Positions 10,673 through 22,591 of a stretch of DNA of 64,000 nucleotides are shown in pieces. The notes under the pieces are model-generated. The model was not told the DNA's origin. It did no database searches and saw only the letters and a program-made list of their open reading frames with translations. Source of the DNA: Anopheles merus. Its lineage: Eukaryota > Arthropoda > Insecta > Diptera > Culicidae. The stretch spans positions 40,655,255 to 40,719,254 of the forward strand of contig NC_054083.1 of NCBI RefSeq assembly GCF_017562075.2. Direction: 5' to 3'. Made by a program: the position numbers and the translations under genes. Each line of letters opens with the position of its first letter. The stretch's first letter is position 1.

Positions 10673-12079
10673 CTATCGCCGAGGACGAACCGCTTCCCAC
10701 AGCCTATCGATCTCATCCAGCGACAGGTTCGGGTTGGTAAAGAAGAACACCGCCCGGCCTGCGTCCACCCGGTGACCGAGCAGATCGCTCTTGGCCTCAC
10801 TGTCCAGATACAGCCCATCCATCGGCGTGATGGTGACGTTCACCTGCTGTGCCACCGTGCCGGTAATGTGCACATCGTCGATCCAGAAGAATGGCTGCCG
10901 CTGCGCCTCCCGGTACAGCTGCCACGCCACATCGGGCGAGTAGAGGATCGAGTACCCGGGACAATGCGGCGGATAGTACCGGTTCGGGTACTCGCGCCAG
11001 CTGACGAACCACTTCGACCGGTGCGTCCGCTTGACGCTCAGCTTCGTCACCAGCTGGCAGAGCAGCAGGTTGCGCTGCGGCACCACCCGCTGCAGCGCAT
11101 TGTACAGGATCGGCGTGTTGATGAACACATCGTCGTCCGTCTTGAGCACGTACTGTGCGCCCGGGCAGTGATACGCGAACCACTTCAGCGCCATCACGTG
11201 CTTGTACGTCATGTTGCGGTACGCATCGACGAAGTTGCCCTGCACAATGTCATCGTGCAGGCGGGACTCCCGCTCGATAGCGCGCTGTGCGGCGGCACTG
11301 CCCACTGCGCCCATAAGAAAGATCAGACGAGCCCGCGCCTCCGGCTGGCCCCACGTCGCCCGGATCGTGTTGCGCTTGGCCAGATTGTCCGGGGCCGAGT
11401 GGATCAGCACCAGCACTAGCGGTGCCGACGCACCGCCGCTCCCCGGCGAACGCGTACCCCATAAGGCATCGGCACGCTTAAGGCTACGTCTTCTCCTGCT
11501 GCCCGCCGTCCCCGTCCCGCAGTAATCGTGGTTGATGGTGAACTTAAAGTTCTTCAGATCGATCAGACTAGTGTAGTCATCATTTGGCAACGTGTCTCCT
11601 CCCCACGAACTAGCTAATGTTAACGATGCTGTTGACTGTGTACTACTGCTGCTACTACTGCTGCTGCTGCTGCTACCGCTGCTGCCAACCGTTGGTGCTT
11701 CCAGCGATACTAGCTCCGTCTCCTCCTCTCGGCCACGCACCCTGCCCCGGCCGCTCCATCGCACTCTGCTCGGTGTGACGGTGTCGCGCGTACCGACCGG
11801 AGACTCAGCAACGGCGGCAACGGCAGCCGCCACCAGCCAGCCGGGCGATGTTTGATTGGTCAGATATGTGCCACTGGTGCCACCATGGCTGTTGAGCTCT
11901 CTGCCTGCGTAACCGACGACGCCTGGTGGCAGTGCATCGATGGCGTTGTAGCTGCTCTCGTCATCGCTATCGTACGGGAGCTTTTGCTCGAGCTCGCGCG
12001 GTGAGATCTGCCATATCGTCAGCATGAGCATCAGACAAGCCAGCGCGCCAAGCACTGGTCCTGGCCGGCGCTCCAACAT
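10673..12079 (-). CDS. Beta-1,3-glycosyltransferase, GT31 family (B3GALT-like)
   Basis: A single open reading frame of 468 residues. It has type II Golgi membrane protein topology: a short cytoplasmic N-terminus, a hydrophobic anchor near residues 9-25, a long low-complexity stem (about 30-215, with a run of 13 serines near 136-148), then a GT31 catalytic domain (about 220-420). Family motifs are RNTIRATWG (236-244), IFLMG, the DDIVQGNFVDAYRNMTYKH block, and the metal-binding DDD at 315-317 in VLKTDDDVFINT. WREYPNRYYPPHCPGYSILY and DDVHITG follow; the last is usually E-D-V, here D-D-V. Sequons occur near 75, 289 and 414. Known members transfer galactose or GlcNAc from UDP-sugars in the Golgi; the exact acceptor cannot be told. 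An acceptor (TTTTTTTAG) about 48 bp upstream of the ATG implies a 5' UTR intron. Confidence 0.88.
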   Translation of the reverse strand: MLERRPGPVLGALACLMLMLTIWQISPRELEQKLPYDSDDESSYNAIDALPPGVVGYAGRELNSHGGTSGTYLTNQTSPGWLVAAAVAAVAESPVGTRDTVTPSRVRWSGRGRVRGREEETELVSLEAPTVGSSGSSSSSSSSSSSTQSTASLTLASSWGGDTLPNDDYTSLIDLKNFKFTINHDYCGTGTAGSRRRRSLKRADALWGTRSPGSGGASAPLVLVLIHSAPDNLAKRNTIRATWGQPEARARLIFLMGAVGSAAAQRAIERESRLHDDIVQGNFVDAYRNMTYKHVMALKWFAYHCPGAQYVLKTDDDVFINTPILYNALQRVVPQRNLLLCQLVTKLSVKRTHRSKWFVSWREYPNRYYPPHCPGYSILYSPDVAWQLYREAQRQPFFWIDDVHITGTVAQQVNVTITPMDGLYLDSEAKSDLLGHRVDAGRAVFFFTNPNLSLDEIDRLWEAVRPRR

Positions 12080-12126
12080 GATCGTATTATCAGCGACGCC
12101 TTGCGGGTGGACGCATTTTTTGATTT

Positions 12127-12138
12127 CCTAAAAAAAGG
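12127..12138 (-). promoter_or_regulatory. 5' UTR splice acceptor of the glycosyltransferase
   Basis: On the minus strand, a pyrimidine tract ending TTTTTTTAG precedes the exon that begins at 12127 and carries the start codon. It suggests the first non-coding exon and promoter lie further upstream, possibly many kilobases into the gene-poor region. Confidence 0.45.
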
Positions 12139-13810
12139 AGAGAATACGAAAGGATTTAGAAACTTATCGAGGTGCAAGTGAGCGATATATACTTGAATTA
12201 CTATCATTTTTGAACCAGCATGGCGTTATTTCTAATTAACGTTAGAATAGTTCTACTCTTTTGTGAAGAGATTGCCCTATAAATTCATCGCACCATTGTA
12301 TAAGGCTATACAGCACAGAGAACCCTACCCTAGGGCTCATCAAGTACCAATTAGTGTTTACTTTTTAATGAGAAGTCCTACAAAAATAGAACTCATCGAC
12401 GCTTGTGTGGCAAGCAAACCATCTTCCTGGGGCTGCACCGTCATCATCTGCATCATCGCCCGTCCCTCCCGCGTGTCGCGTTGGTGACACAGTTTGAAGA
12501 AAAATCAATCATATGCAGCACTATCGATTGCCCTGAAATGGATCAAGTGTCTCGCTCGTTTCCTCGGCAAGGGAAACACCACATCCCCAGGCTCCCGAGT
12601 GCTGTGTCCCTGCCCTGCCCGGGAGTGTAAAACAAAGGCAAAACTTTCAGCCCTCGTGGGCAGGCACGTCGAGACGACTACACTGCCACTGACAGGACAA
12701 GGATTTTCCTGCAGCTCTGTGCGTGTGTGTATGTGCTACCCTCTCGTAACCGTGCCGTGCTGCAGCTCTATTCAAACACACCGAGGGGCGACGGAAACAA
12801 TAGCGCACCAAACCCGTGGTGGTGCAAGATACGACTGCCATTTACTTGGTTGCGCGAGCGTCAGTTCTTCCCCCAAACCGTTCCCGTTTTTTTTTCTTCT
12901 TCTGGAACTCGTCCCTTCTTGCATGTTGTCCTACTCCCCCGGTAGAATAATGTTCCAATATTCACTTTCAAACAGGCACTTTCATCAAGGGGGCACGCTA
13001 AAGCAAGGCGTGTGTGTGACGAGGGAAGGAGTATCCAGGCCACAGAACGAGCCCCTCCGCAATTACTTAATTGAACCCGCAGCAATTATGCTCTGTGGAT
13101 AAGAGAGAGAGACCGAGAGAAAGAGTCGCAGCCGAGGGGTTTTGCTTGAAAAGGAGTGCCTGCGCAGGATACACCAGTCCCGGATGCATGCGGCTCTGCC
13201 CGTGAACCCATTGAGACAAGCGCGCGTATATGGTAATGAACGGCCCAGCAGCGCGGGCGAAGTTTTTTGAAATCCGGGAAGTATTCCGAGTGCGCGGCAT
13301 TCGACTCCTTCACCACCACGCAGAAGAAAAGTGCACTACAGTGCACTACAGAGCTTACGACACACACACACAAAGGAACAGTGTGGTGCTCCCTTTGCAC
13401 AATGCAGCATGAGTTTCCCTTTACAGCATAGCCAACCATCTATCAAAAGGGAGTTTTGTTCTATTTAGCGCTGACATTAAACTGAACAGCGAAAAGAGGG
13501 TGCAAGAGCGGGGGCAATTATTGTGTTTTAATAGAGAATAATTACTTCTACCTAACTAACCGAACCAAAACATGGCATGCAATTTTCCACCTCCAAGCAC
13601 TGTGTTTAGTGTTTAATAACATCCAAACTCCCCGCCCTGAGCCGTAACTCAATTGTAAGCGCACCTATAATTTAACCTTTAACCGTTCCTTGTGGCGCCC
13701 TCTGTAGGGATAGCGTCTTAAAAACGGCGTATCCGATTTTTGCTTGCGACAGACAGATTGCCCTCGCGCACTAAAGTTGCGTGCATACGTGCCCCAAAGA
13801 ACGTTCAACG

Positions 13811-13836
13811 CACACACACACACACACACACACACA
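13811..13836. repeat. (CA)n microsatellite
   Basis: Thirteen uninterrupted CA units. Confidence 0.9.
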
Positions 13837-15206
13837 TAATGCACCGATGCATAAAGGATTTCCCCCTCGCTTTTTCCCGTCCAGACAGTCGCACACCAAC
13901 ACAAACCGGTCAATTATGAGCCCACAATTATAGGGCTTTCGTATTTTTGCAAAGGACTAAGCAGTCGGTTTTTGTTTGCGGTAAGTTTGCGTCCCTCTCT
14001 CTCTCTCTCTCTCGACTGCCATGTACCTTTCCTACCCCCTCCTCCTCGTCCCCCAAGGACAGTATAGGGAACTCCCATACGACGACCACAAGGATGGGAT
14101 GGGGGGATTTTCACTCGACATGTCTCGCCGCCGTCTGCAATGGCCATGATGGTGATGATGTCGCAACGACGCGAATGACGATGACGGTGGTGTACATACT
14201 GAGGGGGTTTCCGGCGCCAAAGCCCGTCCCATTCAATTGATTCTTCTTCGGGCGGGGAGGCGGCAGGTTCTTTTTTTATCGCTCGGCACGGTACGGATAC
14301 ACCGCACGATAGCTATAATTTGTGGACCCGGGGCTGTTCGTTAGCTCTTAGCCGGGAGCGAGGGGTCCGCGCAAGGACGATAGCGCCAAGGGGCCTGGAC
14401 AACGGAGCAGAAGACAATAACAATACGGTGGCAGTAAGTGACCTGTCTTAGGGGAGGGAAATATGATGCCACTGTCATATGAAGCGATAGAGCATAAGGA
14501 GAAAGGCACTATACACACACACACACAGACAAAAAAGCCTCCTCCCCGAAAAGGTCATACAGTAGCGCGCCAGCGCAAGTAATGTTGGCGACTCTCTCCA
14601 TTGCCTCCAGTTGCCATTATTTCTCCATACGTTAAGGCATTGAGATGCTTCAACCAGCACTTGGCAAGTGATAAGCCTTTTGGTTCAAGAATCAATTAAA
14701 GCGTAGAGTACAGGCAGGCGATAACAACACGCGAACAGGAAGTTCATTCAAACAATATAAGTATATTGCTTGTGTGCAGTTGGCAAGCAGTCCCAGTTGC
14801 GTCCCGGTCGGTCTAATCACCAACGCTGGTCGTCTCTCGCAAACGATGGCGGTGGCACTTCCGGTGCTGTTTCTTGTTCTTTCGCCGACAATATCGCCTT
14901 TGGTTTGGTCTGTTTGTGAAAGCAGAAATGTAGGAAACAACAAAGAAAGAGTTGCTCACGAAACGTCCCGACCCTCGCACAGTGCCCGAATTGAGAGCGG
15001 GAGGCCACAGGAAACTGGAGGAGGAGGAGGAGAAAAAAGGCTACCAAGGCTAACGGCTAGCAAAGAAAAACAAGAAAAACACACACACACAGTCCGATAC
15101 AAAGCAATGTGGGAAAAGGGTTAGAATAGTCACAACATTTTCTCCGCACGCCAAACGCACGGACGGAGGAGCATTTTACCCTCCTGCTCCCAAACAAAGT
15201 GAAACT

Positions 15207-15226
15207 GGGGGGGGGGGGGGGGGGGT
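15207..15226. repeat. Poly(G) homopolymer
   Basis: Twenty consecutive G bases; the length may vary or be mis-assembled. Confidence 0.85.
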
Positions 15227-17378
15227 TGGCAAGGATGCATTTTTCATGCTCAACATGAATACATATGTATATGCACCAACGTTTACTAGGGAACGTTATT
15301 AAATTAGTTCATATCGTCATATTGAAGGAGCATTTTTTTCTTGAATTCAATGTCTGCAGTCTTGCGTAAAAAAATCAAACGTTCAAACCCATTAACCCAT
15401 CGTTTAATGCTGCCTTACATTTGCGCTTACCACCCACCGAGTGGCACCATTGACTCATCATTTTTCAACTCCGTCCGTTTTCCGCCCTTCGCGATCCTTT
15501 TTTGCGAACGCTGATGGAAACAAACCCCCCCTGCAACGACCAACGACGGTTACCTATTTCCTGCAGTCAAGCGCCTGTGTGCAATATTGAAAAACAGGGG
15601 GAAAAACTGTGTTTGTAATTTCTTTAACGTACAGTCCCTTCGTACGCACGCGGTACGATGGAACCAGTATGTGGCCCCACCCATTTCTCTCATTTGCATC
15701 CAATCCCCCCCCCGGTGCGGGTGGCTTCCTGTGGGGCGTCCACAACGTTACGTCCTTCGCCACGAGCAGCACGAGAGAATGCACGCTAATGGACCGCAAA
15801 CAATGTGCCGAAGCACAGAAAAGAATGCAACAACCTTGTCCCTTTCGCTTCAGGCACGAAAAGGGGGCAGTCTTGAGCGTCGTCGTCGTCCCTTTTTTGC
15901 CCTCCTGCTGTGAGGGTCTTTGAAATAGAATGCAAAAGAAAAAAAAAACCTCACTGTAATGACACATTTTGCAGAAGCAGAAGGATGCATGTACGTTGAA
16001 AATAGCAAAGCACATGTTTTACTCCTTTAAAAAAAAATGGTTTGTCTGTAGTATATACTGAGGCAAGATGGCGCAAGACACAAACAAAGCACGGTAAGCG
16101 CTCGGGTGCTCCTGGGGCATAGGAAGGTAATTGTGGTCGTAACCTCTAAAGTGTCCCGTTTGCCGTAGCGGAGAGAGTAGCGTATTAAAACGGAGCCCGA
16201 AGAAAGTACAGCTTACAATGTACGCGGCGCACTGATTGCAAAGGGTAACAATATCATCGTCTGATTAGCCTCTCGTAGGCAAAGCACGTGGTGGATCTCT
16301 CTCTGTATAGCACAGCACGTGTTGAGCGAGAGCATTGGTGAATCTAGTAGGCGCAAAGATCCTACGCAACCGTATTGAACTTCGCCAGATCTATTTTCAA
16401 ACCAAACCCAAACCGGATGGGAATCGAACCACGCCCGTGCTTTACAACAAAAAAAGAAACAAAACAAAAAAACAAAAGCCACTGCGCCGCCAAATGGCAC
16501 GTAAAATTGCATTTCCTTTCGCAGCAGCAAATAACAAAAGCTTTTCGCCCTTTCAAATGGACGGCGGGTTTTACTGCAGTCAATTAGAGTGGCAATCGAT
16601 TACTTTCAAGCTGTTTTTATCGTTTGTGTGGCTAGTGATTTTTTTTTTTTTACTTTTTTGTGCTCGTCCTGCTCTGCTCTACCAATTCCATTAACTCGCG
16701 CAAAGTGCTCTTCCGGGGGTGCTTGGGCTTGGATGTGATTTCGATAATTGGATTGCAATTACGGTTATCGGCCGGGCAGGCACACTGTGTCACTGTGTGT
16801 GGATGAAGCGTTGAAATATGCAAAACAGGAAAACAAAAACAATACAACGGGCAATAAATAATGTGTGCCGTATTAAATTGAAATGAAGCAGTAATAAAAG
16901 CGGAAATAATAGAACTGCGCTTGAAAGCAATACAACGACACCCCCTCGCAGTGCTGCGGAGTTCTAGTAGAATAAATAAAGCAAAACAAACTGCACTCGA
17001 ACGGAAAGCTTAAGCCGATGGATAAGCCACATTCATGCGCAATGATTCGTAGAAGCGTGTGTTAAAGGCGTTCGTTTTTATACATTTATTAGTTGTGCAT
17101 AAAATGCGCAGAAATAGACCATTTTTTTTGCTCCTCACGCGTGGGAACCGCGATGCTGATGCCCCCCCCCCCCCCTCTCCACAATCACTGCACCTCACGC
17201 TAATGCAGTTTTACCGGAAAACCGCGTACACACAAACACACTGCACTAATGCATTAATTGCCGACACATTGGCCCCCACGTCGCCGCTCGCTCGGAAATG
17301 TTGCACTTGGCAGAACAGGCAGCAAACCCGTGAAGCTACTCTTCCGAGAGTAAAAGTATGCAAATGCAATGGAAAAGA

Positions 17379-17381
<3 letters not shown>

Positions 17382-17443
<62 letters not shown>
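17382..17443. repeat. Long (CA)n microsatellite
   Basis: About 31 uninterrupted CA units, the longest dinucleotide array in the window. It produces spurious open frames of alternating Thr-His or Cys-Val. Confidence 0.95.
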
Positions 17444-17448
<5 letters not shown>

Positions 17449-17980
17449 GCACACAACCGCCAATCTCCTTGAGGTTTTCCAACCGCTCGCACGCAACGAT
17501 GATGGATGGGATTGGGATGGAAAACAAACAAACTCACTTTACATAGGAAGCGAGACAGGAAAAACCTTTGCTGCGATGATCGTGATCTTCGGGTGGCATA
17601 AAATTTGCATTGATTAGTGTGTGCGGAGTGGTGCGCAAACACCGAGAGTTAGGTGCAACATTGTTGGTCCCGCAGCAACTCATCGATAGGGGGGATTGGT
17701 AGTTCTGCGGATTGAGGTAGAGTTTCCCCTAATGCAAAAAAAATGAACGCGAATAGCTAAAACAAAGAACAGCTGCAGCTGCTGCATCAAACTGCAACAC
17801 TAATCCACACATACACACATGTTCCTACTGTCCGGGACGGACTCCCACATGGGACCTCCGCCAGAGTGTGTAATTCAAATGTAAGTCCACACGGCTTGGG
17901 AGAGTTCTTTGTCTTCGTGGGTTTAGTGGGAACACAGCAAAACCGCACCACATGTGTCGTGGCAATTAGGGTGTCTTGGG

Positions 17981-18669
17981 TAGTGATGTGCTCACTGGAG
18001 CGCACCCACGATTCCGATCCGATTCCACCTATTCGGACTCAGGCTAAATGGGATCTATTAGATTCGGCCGGAGTCGGATTCTTCCGGAATCGTAGTTGCT
18101 CGGAGACGTCCGGAGTCACCTGGAGTCGTCCGTAGTCCGGTGCAATCTTGTAAACAGGCATTACATTTCGTTGTGTTTTTTGTCCTTTGCTTTACACTTC
18201 GTATACAGGCCTTTGACTCCGGCGGACTTCGGACGACTTCGAAAGACTCCCGACGACTCCAGACGGCTTTGGACGACTTCAGACGACTCTGGACGACTCC
18301 AACTCCGGACGACTCGGGACGACTCTGGACGACTCTGGCGGACTCCAAACGATTCCAGACAACTGAGGACGACTCCGGACGATTCCAGACGACTCCAGAC
18401 GACTCTGGGTGACTTCGGAAGACTCCCGACGACTTCATAACCGAGCGACTCCGACAGACTCCAAACAACTTCAGACGGCTTTGGACGACTCCAAATGACT
18501 CTGAACGACTTCAGAAGTCTCCAAATAACTCTAAACGACTCCACACGACTCCGACTCCGAACAAATCCGTACGACTTCGGGCGACTCCAGAAGGTTTGGA
18601 ACGACTCCAGATAATACTGTGCGAATCTACCTTTCGTCTCCGATTTTTTGCCAACAGTACCCATCACTA
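17981..18669. mobile_element. hAT-like non-autonomous foldback element, copy 1
   Basis: A 689-bp element with ends TAGTGATG and CATCACTA (8-bp terminal inverted repeats). It is flanked by GTCTTGGG on the left and GTCTTGGC on the right, a 7/8 match to an 8-bp target-site duplication as made by hAT transposases. The left arm carries GGAGTCGTCC-like units and the right arm carries the reverse complement, GGACGACTCC-like units, as a degenerate minisatellite of about 9-18 bp period. Between them lies a unique core near 18150-18205 (GCATTACATTTCGTTGTG) that is shared with copy 2. No transposase is present, so mobility would need a transposase from elsewhere. Confidence 0.8.
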
Positions 18670-18677
18670 GTCTTGGC

Positions 18678-19106
18678 AGTTGGGAGGGGACCGGTTTAGA
18701 ACTTGCAGACAAGCTGCTGCACTCACCCTATCCACCGTGTGTATAATTAAACTGCAGTTCTTAGAATCAAATAGAACCGCCCAATGACAGGGAGAGGTGT
18801 TCTCCATCTCTATCCAAGTGGTACAACAAATACACACATTTCAAGCAACGGGTATGAACAGTTGCTCAAGTGAAACACTTTGTCATTTATTTACGCCTTT
18901 TTTTTTTGTTGACGTGTAAAGGTAAAACAACTTGCCAGCTGGCATATTTAATTTTTAAAACCCTTGTTCAACCAATCAGAAGTCATCTCGTGGTATTGAA
19001 CTGTATATTTCCCTTTTATATTTAATAACTTAAATAAATGCTTTTGCCTTTCAATTATAAAATTCTATTTTATACAAAAATACAACAGAAAAAACGATTC
19101 TCTATA
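18678..19106. other. Non-coding, AT-rich
   Basis: No gene seen. TTTATT at about 18890 and AT-rich sequence at 19010-19090 could provide minus-strand poly(A) signals for the doubtful exon at 19107. Confidence 0.4.
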
Positions 19107-19198
19107 TCAACGGTCGCTGCAATTGATTTGTAGTTCCTCATGTTTATCTACATTACGTACCCAATCGAGCACCTTGCGCCAACCTTCTCTACCTTCGT
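19107..19198 (-). CDS. Possible terminal coding exon, unidentified
   Basis: On the minus strand, an acceptor CGCTGCAG is followed by 2 + 90 bases reading EGREGWRKVLDWVRNVDK, then HEELQINCSDR and TGA. The composition is protein-like (hydrophilic, no low complexity) and unlike the surrounding repeats. I do not recognise the protein and cannot place an upstream exon; if real, the rest of the gene lies at higher coordinates behind a large intron. It could also be chance or a decayed transposon fragment. Confidence 0.3.
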
Positions 19199-20747
19199 CT
19201 GCAGCGTACTTTTACGACGCCAAACGATGAACTTTCCACCTTCCGGTTGAATTATGAAGCATGCCACGCCGCGGAAAAACTTTGCAACCGTATCGCCATC
19301 ACATGTGTGCCCCCCACCCGGTACACGGCACTACTGGCACTACTGCAAACAAGCCGCCTCCTACGATCGACACATACGCGCGTCTTCGTTATCATTTACT
19401 CCTCCCAGCTCCCCCCCCCCCCCCCACATGCGATGTAAAATATGCGCTGTCCTATTGAACTTCGTGGCACAGAGGAGGAGTTTGGCATTTCTATTACCAT
19501 GGTTTGCTGTTCGGGAGGGCTTTTTTATGATTGTGGCAATTGTGGCCGTTGTTGTGGATGAGTATTTTACCCCATCCCATGTTTACCACGTGGTCATTAG
19601 AGCTGCTGTCAGGCACCGGGAGGAGTTTGCCAATCGATAGCACACTCGCGGTAGCGCAAAAATATACAGCCCACGTGCGCAACATATGCCAACCACCGAC
19701 ACACACACACGCACACGCGCACGTATGTGGAGAGAGTACGATAAAGCAAAAAAAATTAATACGCAAAAACGTGGCTGCCGCGCAAGAAATTTCCATTTAT
19801 CAATCGTTAAATCTAGCGCTCTCCCCATCGACCTTCGAACCATTTTTGACCCAAAGAGGGGGCTAAGAGTATATTTTAACGATTTTTCGTCCTGCCACCA
19901 CTTGCTAGTTGCACAGGTGGAAATTTGTTTGGAGAAGCAACGGGTGCTATGGCACACACACACAAAAAAAAGGTTGAAGGTTCGCCTGAGGAAGGTCAAT
20001 CGAACACGCCTAATCGCGCACCACCACTAAAACCACCTTCTTCTTTTTTTGGTTGGGATGGATATGGAGCGCCACCAAAGAGAGGAAGTGCGAGAGGTCA
20101 AACCTTATGCTAAGGTCAAAGAGCAAAGAGGGGAAAAGAAATTTTTCCCTTTAACGTTCGTGTGTGTGTGTGTGTGGTTTATTGCGCTGATTTACCGAGA
20201 AAGCGACGGAAAGCAGCGCAACGTTGGTGTTGTTGGCTTCGATGGAGCCTTCTCTCCGCCGTAAGGGCTGCCAGAATGGGCGATATTTTGGCAAACGTTT
20301 CGCCAGTCCCAGACATTCTGTCCCCGAAACCGAACCGGTGGAAGGTTGTTTTTTTTTTTGGGTTTCTTTCTTGTCCGCCTGTGCCTGGGGAGCCCAGCAG
20401 TTAACCCGCGGCACAACACAGCACCCAATGCATTGGGTGGCGCGCGTTTTGCCCGCCAAAAAACGGCAAGTAAAAACGGTTGTGTGCTTCGAGCACGAGA
20501 GCGATAAAATAAATCGCCACTGCCAATCGTGTTTAATGCCAGAGATTTGGTGTCCAGTGAGGCAATCTTGGCCTAAAAAAAGGGAAAGAAAATAGAACTA
20601 CTAGAAGAACGCATTGAAGTTTCATTGCTGGTGAGAACGTGTGTACTTGACAGGCACAAATTAATTGCGAAATTTCTTGCCCACAATGATGAATTAAATT
20701 CAAAATATGCAATTTAAGCTGCCCACCGCAATCATCGCCGCATCCAT

Positions 20748-20750
<3 letters not shown>

Positions 20751-20807
<57 letters not shown>
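20751..20807. repeat. (GA)n microsatellite
   Basis: About 28 GA units. Confidence 0.95.
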
Positions 20808-20810
<3 letters not shown>

Positions 20811-21176
20811 TTTAATTGCTTCCGTCAGTTCCCCCAAAATTATGCAAATTCTCCCCAACTCTCGCAGGCCAAATCTAATGGACAGGAGACTTCATTTAAA
20901 TCAATCGGTAAACATAGGAAGGAGTAGTGAGGGTTTTTTTGCTTTTTGTTCATCCGTGATAATCAAAACCGTGTGTGTGTGAGTGTGTGCTTGCGGAAAA
21001 TTGGAACACACTCGTACACTACCATCCATCTCCACAAACGCCAAACAAACACACGCAACGCAACACAGAACCCCATCATCAGCTGCCTGCTGCTGCTGCT
21101 GCTCCAGAGCATCCAGAGCATTTGGTGACATTTTCCAATTAAATTCCAACATGCTGCTGCTGCTGTCCCTCCTCCT

Positions 21177-21198
21177 CCCCCCCCCCCCCCCCCCCCCC
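21177..21198. repeat. Poly(C) homopolymer
   Basis: Twenty-two consecutive C bases. Confidence 0.85.
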
Positions 21199-22591
21199 GA
21201 CTGCTCGTGAGTGATTTTAATTTATGCAAAACCAATCTGCCCCTTGTCCCCCGACACTCCCGACACCCAAAAACAATCCATCCGGTGCCGGCAGGAAATT
21301 ATATGTGCAGAATTTATCAACAACAACTCCCGTTTCGGCTTCCGCAAGCGCTAACACCACCAACATTATCCGCAACAACACAACAGGTTACCGGTTTAGG
21401 TTAAGGGGTTAAATAGCTGACAGGCCGGAGAGTGCCTTTACGCTTAGCCGAGATTATAATTCACCCCGCGCCCCCATAAAATGCGTCCATCATCGGGACC
21501 CACCCTGTATATGTGCAGAGATCCTCTTCAATACGATGATACAGGAAAGTTCAAAACCTCCCCAAAACGCAGGCAGGTTCAAATTTTATGCTAATTTTAT
21601 GCGCCCAGCGGCAAAGATATGCCGAATGAGTCTTTACTCGTGTCTATAAATATACGCGGTTCGTTGGGCTGTGTGTGACCTCCCGAAACAAACCTTCCAT
21701 CCATAATGGTATATGGCATATGGCAGCAGAAGCAACAACAAATCAGAACGTTCCCACCGTGACCGTGTCCTTAACCGAAAGCAAAACAAGAAAAGAACTG
21801 TAGTCGGATGTCGGGCTGGACTCATGACCGGAAGCGTCAGTCACCGGCTCCTTATGCCAGCCGGATCATCAGTATGCCGGTCACCAAACAATCACCCATT
21901 ACCGAAATCAGACACCTTCCGTTTGGTGTTCCGCCTGTCCCACTCTCCTCCATTCAATGGCCCGAACGGCTCACTCTGCCTCACTAACTAATCAGAGGAT
22001 TACACCACCAAACAGACACCACCAAACAGACCAAACGGTCCTGCTGTCTGCTCTAGGCCTCACATGGACTGCACCGCCGTTGTCGCATAACCGCTTAGCT
22101 TGGTGTGGGGGGGGGGAATTCCGATTCTCGCCATGCCGTAGTACGCGGGGCCCGGGCCCATGAGGGAAATGTTTAAACATATTTTTATGGCTTATTAGCA
22201 TTGTACACTGTCGGACGAGGGGCAACAGCACCCGCAAGGCGTTGGATTATGGGCAGCATTACCAAAACGACACAGCGCGAGTGTGCGGCGACCCTAGGGC
22301 TGAGGTGAATGCTGATAAGCAATAAAGAGAAATTGCATTCCATCGGACAAACAGGCAAAGTAGTGCGTGGTACACGGTGGGTTTTGCTTTATGCTGCACG
22401 CACTTTGCCTGCTTTTTTCAACATCGGACGTGACACTGGTACTTTGTAGGAACAAAATTGTCTGAGCTTGGCTTGAAATTTGTAAACATCATTATTAAAG
22501 AAACGGCTCACCTACACCAACGTATTGCAACGTTTACATATAAAGAAATGGACAAAAATCGTGGATTTTTCGTGCATTTATCTTGACCCAC

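Larger units (their letters stand above)
12139..17972. other. Gene-poor region, microsatellite-rich
   Basis: No convincing coding exon is seen. It contains (CA)n at 13811-13836, a (CT) tract near 13997, a 20-base G run at 15207-15226, a C run at 17162-17175 and a long (CA)n at 17382-17443. It may be the 5' intron or upstream region of the glycosyltransferase. Confidence 0.5.
19199..22591. other. Gene-poor region with simple repeats
   Basis: No convincing gene. It contains (GA)n at 20751-20807, a 22-base C run at 21177-21198 next to a (CTG) stretch, and many poly-T tracts. Confidence 0.5.

Noticed and set aside
10592..11419. 275-codon frame on the plus strand
   Set aside because: It is the antisense shadow of the GC-rich glycosyltransferase coding region.
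16415..16440. A second GGTTCGATTCC on the minus strand
   Set aside because: The T-stem does not pair beyond two bases, and no cloverleaf is possible.
17211..17642. Open frames across the (CA)n array
   Set aside because: They are produced by the dinucleotide repeat (poly Cys-Val or Thr-His) and have no other coding sign.
18096..18712. Open frames of 90-183 codons on both strands
   Set aside because: They arise from the period of the foldback minisatellite (DDSGRL- or ESSGVV-type repeats) inside the element at 17981.
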